From: Bacteroidales bacterium
GTDB taxonomy: Bacteria; Bacteroidota; Bacteroidia; Bacteroidales; VadinHA17
DNA length: 10,877 nt
Reading direction: 5' to 3'
Assembly: GCA_013314865.1 (NCBI GenBank)
Contig: JABUEV010000043.1
Location: 1-10,877 of the forward strand
Position 1 is the stretch's first letter, and each line of letters begins with the position of its first letter. This document shows, in pieces, positions 6,066-10,877 of this stretch. The translations under genes and the position numbers were made by a program. The notes under the pieces were generated by a model that had not been told where the DNA came from, did no database searches, and saw only the letters and a program-made list of their open reading frames with translations.

Positions 6066-7175
6066 TTGAAGCAAAATCACAACATACTTGTTTGTCCTCT
6101 GGAATGGGGTCTCGGGCACGCTTCCAGGATCATTCCAGTTGCGAGGAAACTGCGTGAAATGAATCACAATGTCATAATTGCCGGCGGAGAAAGCCTCAGA
6201 AGCTTCTTCAATGCTGAACTGCCTGACTTTCCCTTTATGGTTTTCCCCGGGTTTAGGCCAGCATATTCAAAATTGCTTCCTCAATACTTAATCATTGCTT
6301 TACAGATACCTGTCCTTATTTTTCACATAGTCAAAGAAAAAATATTACTGAAAAAAATTGTAAAGGAACTTAAAATCAATCTTGTTATAAGTGATAACCG
6401 TTTTGGACTATGGCATAAGGATATTCAGACAGTCTACATTACACACATGCCGCTGATACCTTTTCCGAAATTCCTGAAATTTCTTGAAAAGACCGGATCT
6501 TATCTGCATCAACTTATAATCAGAAAATATACCTGGTGTTTGATTCCTGATCTTCCCGGTGATTTAAACATCTCCGGCAGGCTTACTCATCTAAGGAAAC
6601 TGCCTTCAAATGTTATTTTTGCAGGATTGCTTTCAAGATTCGCTGGAGAAGTACTATCACTACCGGAACGTACAGGAAAGGAATATGATTTAATAATGCT
6701 TTCTGGTCCTGAACCTCAAAGGAGCATTCTTAGAAGGAAACTTGAATTACTTTCTGAAGACAAAGAAACTGAAACAATTATTCTGACAGGTAATCCGGAC
6801 AAAAATAACCAGTCAGCAAAGGAGGGCAGTAAAATAACGTTATACAGTCATCTGCCATCAAACGAACTGAGAGCTTTAATATTAGAAGCAAAAAATATAA
6901 CAGCACGATCGGGCTATTCAACCATTATGGACCTTATAGCCCTTAACCGCACTGCTTTGCTTATTCCGACACCGGGCCAGACTGAACAGGAATATCTTGC
7001 AGAGTATTTAGCACAAAAGGGATGGTTCAGTTCTGTCCGTCAGAAAGAACTTCAAAAACCACTTATTTTACCTGTGACCAAAGCAAAATGGCCGCCGGAT
7101 ATCATCTCACAAAGCAGGGAACTGCTTGAAAGGGCACTGACAAAAATATCAGAAGGCATACAGAAAAGCTCCTGA
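6066..7175 (+). CDS. MurG-like GT-B glycosyltransferase (family 28 type)
   Basis: A predicted sugar transferase of the GT-B fold, related to the MurG/GT28 group. The N-terminal half opens with the Rossmann strand NILVCPLEWGLGHASRIIPVARKL, holding the glycine-rich GLGH at residues 15-18, and continues with LVISDNRFG (106-114). The C-terminal half has DLIMLSGPEPQRS (208-220), TIILTGNPD (237-245) and ITARSGYSTIMDL (278-290), then the donor-binding-like LLIPTPGQTEQEYLAEYL (298-315), which corresponds to the PxxxxxxQxxNA segment of MurG. No signal peptide or clear membrane helix is present, although residues 71-95 are hydrophobic and could sit on the membrane surface. The donor and acceptor are unknown. 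The start is TTG at 6066; the first in-frame ATG lies after the GLGH loop and would destroy the fold. Its 3' end overlaps the convergent PAP2-like gene by 27 bp. Confidence 0.85.
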   Translation: MKQNHNILVCPLEWGLGHASRIIPVARKLREMNHNVIIAGGESLRSFFNAELPDFPFMVFPGFRPAYSKLLPQYLIIALQIPVLIFHIVKEKILLKKIVKELKINLVISDNRFGLWHKDIQTVYITHMPLIPFPKFLKFLEKTGSYLHQLIIRKYTWCLIPDLPGDLNISGRLTHLRKLPSNVIFAGLLSRFAGEVLSLPERTGKEYDLIMLSGPEPQRSILRRKLELLSEDKETETIILTGNPDKNNQSAKEGSKITLYSHLPSNELRALILEAKNITARSGYSTIMDLIALNRTALLIPTPGQTEQEYLAEYLAQKGWFSSVRQKELQKPLILPVTKAKWPPDIISQSRELLERALTKISEGIQKSS

Positions 7176-7781
7176 GCCGACAAAACCGGTCAAAAATCCA
7201 AGCCATATCTGGGCCGGATTGTGAGAGTTGAGTTTCAGTCTTGAGGAAAGGATTATACCTCCTGTAATGACAACTGCAACAATTTGCCATACAAGGGGAG
7301 CATACATTTTGAATGACAAAGCAATGACAAGGCCTGTTATGGCTCCTGTCGCTACAGAATGTACAGATATTTTCCACCAGAAGGTCACTGCAGTAACTAT
7401 TATTGCCAGACAGGTAGTTGCAAAAATGAATGATTTGAAAAAGATTGGTACCTGCAACCCGGATATAATATATGAGGTAAAAATATACAGAACAGACACA
7501 ACAGATAAAGGTATAAGCCTTTCTTTCCTTTCATTCATGTTGTATGAGCTGATTATCTTTCTGTATTTCAGGTATGGCAAAAGGCTAAGAGGTATAAGAA
7601 CATTATTGATTCCGACGATTATGAACAGGAATTTCTTTACAGTGAACGGGACAAAACCAAGCAGGGTGGGAGCTGTAAAAATCAGTATCAATCCATATAA
7701 AGGCATCCACAAAGGGTGGAAAATAATTGAAACAAGTTTTGCAAATTTATTCAGCAGATTATCAGTTCCGGCAGATATCAT
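7149..7781 (-). CDS. PAP2-like integral membrane protein with altered active site
   Basis: A 210-residue polytopic membrane protein with about five to six hydrophobic segments (roughly 15-40, 49-70, 91-110, 116-135, 143-158, 163-179 and a last one at 193-209). The C-terminal half is reminiscent of PAP2/phosphatidic acid phosphatase proteins: KISVH (137-141) stands where the PSGH motif would be, and SRLKLNSHNPAQ (180-191) matches SRx5HxxxD except that the final Asp is Gln. Motif 1 (Kx6RP) is not intact; only NERKERLIP (83-91 region) resembles it. It could be a diverged lipid phosphatase or phosphotransferase, or a non-catalytic relative. ATG at 7781 overlaps the rpoN stop (TAATG) and is preceded by AAAGGAG 5 nt upstream, an unusually good Shine-Dalgarno sequence for this phylum. 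It is last in the asnS-rpoN operon and overlaps the glycosyltransferase gene tail-to-tail. Confidence 0.78.
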   Translation of the reverse strand: MISAGTDNLLNKFAKLVSIIFHPLWMPLYGLILIFTAPTLLGFVPFTVKKFLFIIVGINNVLIPLSLLPYLKYRKIISSYNMNERKERLIPLSVVSVLYIFTSYIISGLQVPIFFKSFIFATTCLAIIVTAVTFWWKISVHSVATGAITGLVIALSFKMYAPLVWQIVAVVITGGIILSSRLKLNSHNPAQIWLGFLTGFVGSGAFLYAF

Positions 7782-9241
7782 TAAATCTCCTTTCTCAGTC
7801 TTGCCACAGGAATATTCAGTTGTTCACGGTATTTTGCCACAGTCCTTCGTGCTATCATGTAACCCTTTTCCTGCAGTATCTCAGTCAGTCTTTCATCTGT
7901 AAGGGGCTTGCGTTTATCCTCATTTTCAATGCAGTCCTGCAATATCCTTTTTATCTCACGTGTGGAGACCTCCTCTCCGGTATCAGTCTGAAGACCTTCA
8001 GAAAAGAAGAATTTCAAAGGAAAAATTCCAAAATGTGTCTGAATATACTTACTGTTTGCAACTCTCGACACAGTAGAAATGTCAAGCCCTGTCATTTCAG
8101 CCACATCTTTAAGTATCATTGGTCGGAGTTTTGTCTCATCACCGTCAATGAAGTACTCCTTCTGGTATTCCAGTATTGCATTCATTGTAAGCAGAAGGGT
8201 GTTTTGTCTTTGTCTGATCGCATCAATAAACCATTTGGCCGAGTCAATCTTCTGTTTTACAAACATAATGGCTTCCTTCATTTCCTTTTTCTGGTCTTTA
8301 TCCCTTGAATAGTGCTGAAGCATCTCGCTGTACTCAGGATTCAATCTCAGTTCGGGAAGATTTTTTGAATTCAGATGAAGGTCAAAGCCGTTTTCATTAA
8401 GCTCAAGAATGAAATCGGGAATTATTGACTGGGCAGACTTGCTAAAGGAATCACTGTAGGAACTTCCCGGTTTGGGGTTAAGTTTCAATATCTCATCTAT
8501 TGCTGATTTCAACTCCTCTTCCGGAATGTTCAGTTTCTGGATTATTTTATCATAATGCCGTTTAGAGAACTCAGAAAAATAATCATTTACAATCTTATGC
8601 GCGAGTTTTACGGAAGGATTTGAATTTTCTCCCTTCTCCAGCTGAATAAGCAGGCACTCCCGAAGATCTCTTGCTCCGACTCCCGGAGGGTCAAGGTCCT
8701 GAATCACCTCCAGCACCTCCTCTACTTCCTTTTCAGTTGCCGTTACATTCTGAAGAAATGCAAGGTCATCAACTATATTGGGAAGTGCCCTCCTCAGATA
8801 ACCGTCCTCGTCAATATTTCCAAGAATATACTCACCTATGGTTTTTTGTTTGTCGGTAAGGTCGCGCAAATCCATCTGGGATTTGAGATATTCATGAAAC
8901 GAGGTGCCTCCCGAAAACGGAATGTCTGCCTTTTTTTCGTCATCCCTGCTGTAATTATTCGTCTGAAGACGGTAATCCGGAATTTCATCATCATCAAGAT
9001 AATCATCCAGTGTGAATTCTTCCTGGTCTTTATCCTTTTCTTCAAATTCACCCTCCTCCTCTTCCTGGGCAATTATTTCATCTTCTTCATCCGGGCCTTC
9101 CTCAAGTGCAGGATTCTCTTCGAGTTCTTTCTTAATGCGCTGTTCGATCTGCAAAGTAGGTATTTCCAGAAGTTTTATCATCTGGATCTGCTGGGGAGAA
9201 AGCTTCTGCAGTAATTTCTGCTGTAACTTTTGCTTTAACAC
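7781..9241 (-). CDS. rpoN: RNA polymerase sigma-54 factor
   Basis: Sigma-54 directs RNA polymerase to -24/-12 promoters and requires AAA+ activator ATPases for open-complex formation. The 486-residue product shows every family region. Region I is glutamine- and leucine-rich (residues 1-48, LQQKLLQKLSPQQIQMIKLL) and mediates activator response. Region II is strongly acidic (about 49-86). The core-binding region includes LDPPGVGARDLRECL (183-197). The helix-turn-helix lies around LKDVAEMTGLDISTVSRVANSKYI (377-400). The RpoN box is ARRTVAKYRE (464-473), nearly invariant, and contacts the -24 element. The start is GTG at 9241, which gives the normal N-terminus; an in-frame stop lies shortly upstream. 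It follows asnS by 14 nt and ends in TAATG with the PAP2-like gene, so it is probably expressed constitutively with asnS. No activator gene is in the window. Confidence 0.97.
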   Translation of the reverse strand: MLKQKLQQKLLQKLSPQQIQMIKLLEIPTLQIEQRIKKELEENPALEEGPDEEDEIIAQEEEEGEFEEKDKDQEEFTLDDYLDDDEIPDYRLQTNNYSRDDEKKADIPFSGGTSFHEYLKSQMDLRDLTDKQKTIGEYILGNIDEDGYLRRALPNIVDDLAFLQNVTATEKEVEEVLEVIQDLDPPGVGARDLRECLLIQLEKGENSNPSVKLAHKIVNDYFSEFSKRHYDKIIQKLNIPEEELKSAIDEILKLNPKPGSSYSDSFSKSAQSIIPDFILELNENGFDLHLNSKNLPELRLNPEYSEMLQHYSRDKDQKKEMKEAIMFVKQKIDSAKWFIDAIRQRQNTLLLTMNAILEYQKEYFIDGDETKLRPMILKDVAEMTGLDISTVSRVANSKYIQTHFGIFPLKFFFSEGLQTDTGEEVSTREIKRILQDCIENEDKRKPLTDERLTEILQEKGYMIARRTVAKYREQLNIPVARLRKEI

Positions 9242-9255
9242 TTCTGAAGAATCAT

Positions 9256-10656
9256 TTAAAATTCAGCATTTTTTGGAGTGCGCGGAAATGGAATTACATC
9301 CCTGATATTTGACATTCCTGTGATAAACAGCATCAGGCGTTCAAATCCAAGTCCGAATCCGCTGTGCGGAGCTGTTCCGAATTTTCTTGTCTCAAGATAC
9401 CACCAAAGGTCTTTTTCAGGCAACTTTAATTCCCTGATGCGCGCCAGCAACTTCTCATAATCCTCTTCCCTCTGTGAACCTCCGATTATTTCACCTATCC
9501 CCGGGAAAAGAACATCCATAGCTTTAACCGTTTTTCCGTCATCATTCTGCTTCATGTAAAAAGCCTTGATTTCTTTTGGATAATCCGTAATTATTACCGG
9601 ACATTTATAGTATTGCTCGACGAGATATCTTTCGTGCTCTGCCTGCAGATCCCTGCCCCATTCAACGGGAAATTCCCATTTCCTTTCTGCAGAAAGAAGA
9701 GCTTCGATTGCTTCGGTATATGTTATTCTTCTGAACTCATTTTCAAGAACAAAATTCAGCCTGTCGATTAATCCTTTATAAATATTTGAATTTAAGAATG
9801 CGAGATCATCACTGCAGTTTTCAAGGATATATCTGATCAGGTATTTAACAAAATCCTCGGCAAGATCCATGTTATCTTTTATATCATAGAATGCCATTTC
9901 AGGTTCAATCATCCAGAATTCGGCAAGGTGTCGGGGAGTGTTTGAATTTTCAGCCCTGAAAGTAGGTCCGAATGTGTAAATTTCACCAAGTGCAAGTGCT
10001 CCCAGCTCTCCTTCAAGCTGACCTGATACTGTCAGATTTGTCTCAGTTCCGAAAAAATCATTACTGAAATCGACTTCCCCCTTCTCATCAAGAGGAATAT
10101 TTTTGAGGTCAAGCGTTGTTACATGAAACATTTCACCTGCTCCCTCACAGTCGCTTCCGGTAATTATAGGCGTATGGAGGTAATAAAATCCTTTGTCGTT
10201 GAAATATTTATGTATGGCATAAGCCAGGGTATGCCTTATCCTGAAAACGGCGCCAAATGTGTTGGTCCTGAATCTTAAGTGGGCTATCTCTCTCAGGAAC
10301 TCCATGGAATGGCCTTTTTTCTGGAGCGGATAAGATTCGGGGTCACTCTTCCCGTAAATCTCGATGGCTGAAGCACTGATCTCCACCTTCTGCCCCTTAC
10401 CCTGCGATTCAACAAGTTTTCCGGTTACAGCAATACATCCGCCTGTTGAGATGTCCCTCAGAAGATTCTCAGGGAATTCTGACGTTTCAGCAACAATCTG
10501 AATATTATTTATAGTTGAGCCGTCGTTAAGTGCAATAAAGACAACATTCCTGCTTTCCCTTTTAGTTCTTACCCATCCCTTTACCAGAACATCCTTTCCT
10601 GTAACTTCTGAATTTAAAAGCTCCTTTACTTTACTCCTTCTAATTTCTTTTTTCAT
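9256..10656 (-). CDS. asnS: Asparaginyl-tRNA synthetase
   Basis: A class IIb aminoacyl-tRNA synthetase that attaches asparagine to tRNA-Asn in the cytoplasm. The 466 residues contain an N-terminal OB-fold anticodon-binding domain (about 20-105, [25 protein letters not shown]) and the class II catalytic core: [22 protein letters not shown] (motif 2, 233-254) and GFGLGFERL (motif 3, 433-441), ending in the typical [14 protein letters not shown]. The R-A-E-N-S-N-T sequence favours AsnRS over AspRS, as does the overall length; AspRS of bacteria is much longer. ATG at 10656 was chosen because [14 protein letters not shown] fits the family N-terminus. An in-frame ATG at 10719 would add 21 unlikely residues and would place the start upstream of the promoter element. 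It is the first gene of the minus-strand operon with rpoN and the PAP2-like gene. Confidence 0.96.
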   Translation of the reverse strand: MKKEIRRSKVKELLNSEVTGKDVLVKGWVRTKRESRNVVFIALNDGSTINNIQIVAETSEFPENLLRDISTGGCIAVTGKLVESQGKGQKVEISASAIEIYGKSDPESYPLQKKGHSMEFLREIAHLRFRTNTFGAVFRIRHTLAYAIHKYFNDKGFYYLHTPIITGSDCEGAGEMFHVTTLDLKNIPLDEKGEVDFSNDFFGTETNLTVSGQLEGELGALALGEIYTFGPTFRAENSNTPRHLAEFWMIEPEMAFYDIKDNMDLAEDFVKYLIRYILENCSDDLAFLNSNIYKGLIDRLNFVLENEFRRITYTEAIEALLSAERKWEFPVEWGRDLQAEHERYLVEQYYKCPVIITDYPKEIKAFYMKQNDDGKTVKAMDVLFPGIGEIIGGSQREEDYEKLLARIRELKLPEKDLWWYLETRKFGTAPHSGFGLGFERLMLFITGMSNIRDVIPFPRTPKNAEF

Positions 10657-10677
10657 CCTCGGAAATATTTTTCGCTT

Positions 10678-10685
10678 CAAAAATA
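10678..10685 (-). promoter_or_regulatory. Predicted promoter of the asnS-rpoN operon (-7 element)
   Basis: On the minus strand TATTTTTG (10685 to 10678) matches TAnnTTTG exactly, with its G 22 nt before the asnS ATG at 10656. Candidate -33 sequences nearby are poor: a TTTA lies only 16 nt upstream. The sequence here is AT-rich, so the match alone is weak evidence, but the distance agrees with those at trpS and rbfA. Confidence 0.45.
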
Positions 10686-10719
10686 ATAAATTGTTGTCCG
10701 GTAAACAGCATAAATCCAA

Positions 10720-10877
10720 CCATATTTTACTTTCAACACAGGCTCAAGTCCGAAATAATAACTTATAATTATCTGATTTATTACAACATAACACTCATTT
10801 TCAGATACCTGCACCTGACAGAAATATTATCTTTTTCTTATAATAATTTGAACCGGACAGAGTTATAGTTATTGGCC
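10720..10877. other. AT-rich intergenic sequence at the right edge, no gene seen
   Basis: These 158 bp upstream of the asnS operon contain no credible coding sequence, tRNA or terminator. They are AT-rich with short runs such as TTATAAT. The next gene must lie beyond the window, and its direction cannot be told from here. Confidence 0.6.

Noticed and set aside
6911..6942. Perfect 7-bp inverted repeat GGGCTAT / ATAGCCC with an 18-nt loop
   Set aside because: It lies inside the conserved glycosyltransferase motif region, has no T-run, and is short enough to be chance.
7786..7793. AAAGGAGA as a strong Shine-Dalgarno sequence for the PAP2-like gene
   Set aside because: Not rejected as a site but not listed as a separate feature: it overlaps the Arg-Lys-Glu codons that end rpoN, and may be a coding coincidence.
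7228..8308. Plus-strand reading frames of 224 and 193 residues opposite the PAP2-like and rpoN genes
   Set aside because: Both are shadows of well-supported minus-strand genes and show no recognisable domain.
8846..9214. Plus-strand frame rich in Phe/Ile opposite rpoN
   Set aside because: The hydrophobic look is produced by the antisense of the acidic Glu/Asp codons of sigma-54 region II; it is not a membrane protein gene.
10657..10719. 21-residue N-terminal extension of asnS from ATG 10719
   Set aside because: The extension ([12 protein letters not shown]...) does not resemble AsnRS N-termini, and the -7 element at 10678-10685 lies within it.
10695..10859. Distant 8-bp inverted repeat TGTCCGGT / ACCGGACA
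   Set aside because: Arms are 150 bp apart in different parts of the intergenic sequence; an 8-bp match at this distance is expected by chance often enough.
1..10877. Sigma-54 (-24/-12) promoters, tRNA genes, CRISPR repeats, insertion sequences
   Set aside because: Looked for by eye; the few TGGCA-like matches lacked GC at the correct spacing, and no cloverleaf, repeat array, transposase or terminal repeat was found.

Overview
The window looks like a chromosomal housekeeping segment from a member of the Bacteroidota, most likely a Bacteroidales-type organism. The order is inferred from the whole gene set and is uncertain. Four start codons are preceded by the -7 promoter element TAnnTTTG that is typical of this phylum. 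A DUF4296 lipoprotein is present, a family I know essentially from Bacteroidota. The sigma-54 factor carries a long acidic region II. Shine-Dalgarno sequences are mostly weak. I see no mobile element, CRISPR array, rRNA, tRNA or prophage, and no compositional break.

Left edge (1-743, minus): the N-terminal 247 codons of trpS (tryptophanyl-tRNA synthetase), cut off by the window edge. A 156-bp divergent intergenic region (744-899) separates it from the next operon. That region holds two back-to-back promoters and an imperfect palindrome between them.

Central block (900-7175, plus): seven tightly packed genes that probably form one operon: rbfA (30S maturation), a membrane-associated SAM methyltransferase, a LolC/LolE-like FtsX-family ABC permease, a DUF4296 lipoprotein with an extra beta-rich C-terminal half, a metal-dependent deaminase of the amidohydrolase superfamily, a COG0731-type radical SAM protein, and a MurG-like GT-B glycosyltransferase. 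Gaps range from a 17-nt overlap to a few nucleotides. The only larger gap, before the radical SAM gene, contains a good -7 element and so may be an internal promoter. Several starts are GTG or TTG. The middle three to four genes suggest envelope-related work (membrane methyltransferase, permease, lipoprotein), but no common pathway is proved.

Right block (10656 down to 7149, minus): asnS (asparaginyl-tRNA synthetase), rpoN (sigma-54) and a PAP2-like integral membrane protein, with a 14-nt gap and a TAATG stop/start overlap, apparently one operon. Its last gene overlaps the end of the glycosyltransferase gene tail-to-tail by 27 bp, so there is no room for a terminator between the two convergent operons. 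The last 158 bp (10720-10877) hold no gene that I can support.

I did not find a clearly new biological system. The points most worth a second look are the two-part DUF4296 lipoprotein, the degenerate PAP2 active site, the unassigned deaminase, the overlapping convergent ends, and the uniform 22-23-nt distance between -7 element and start codon at four genes.
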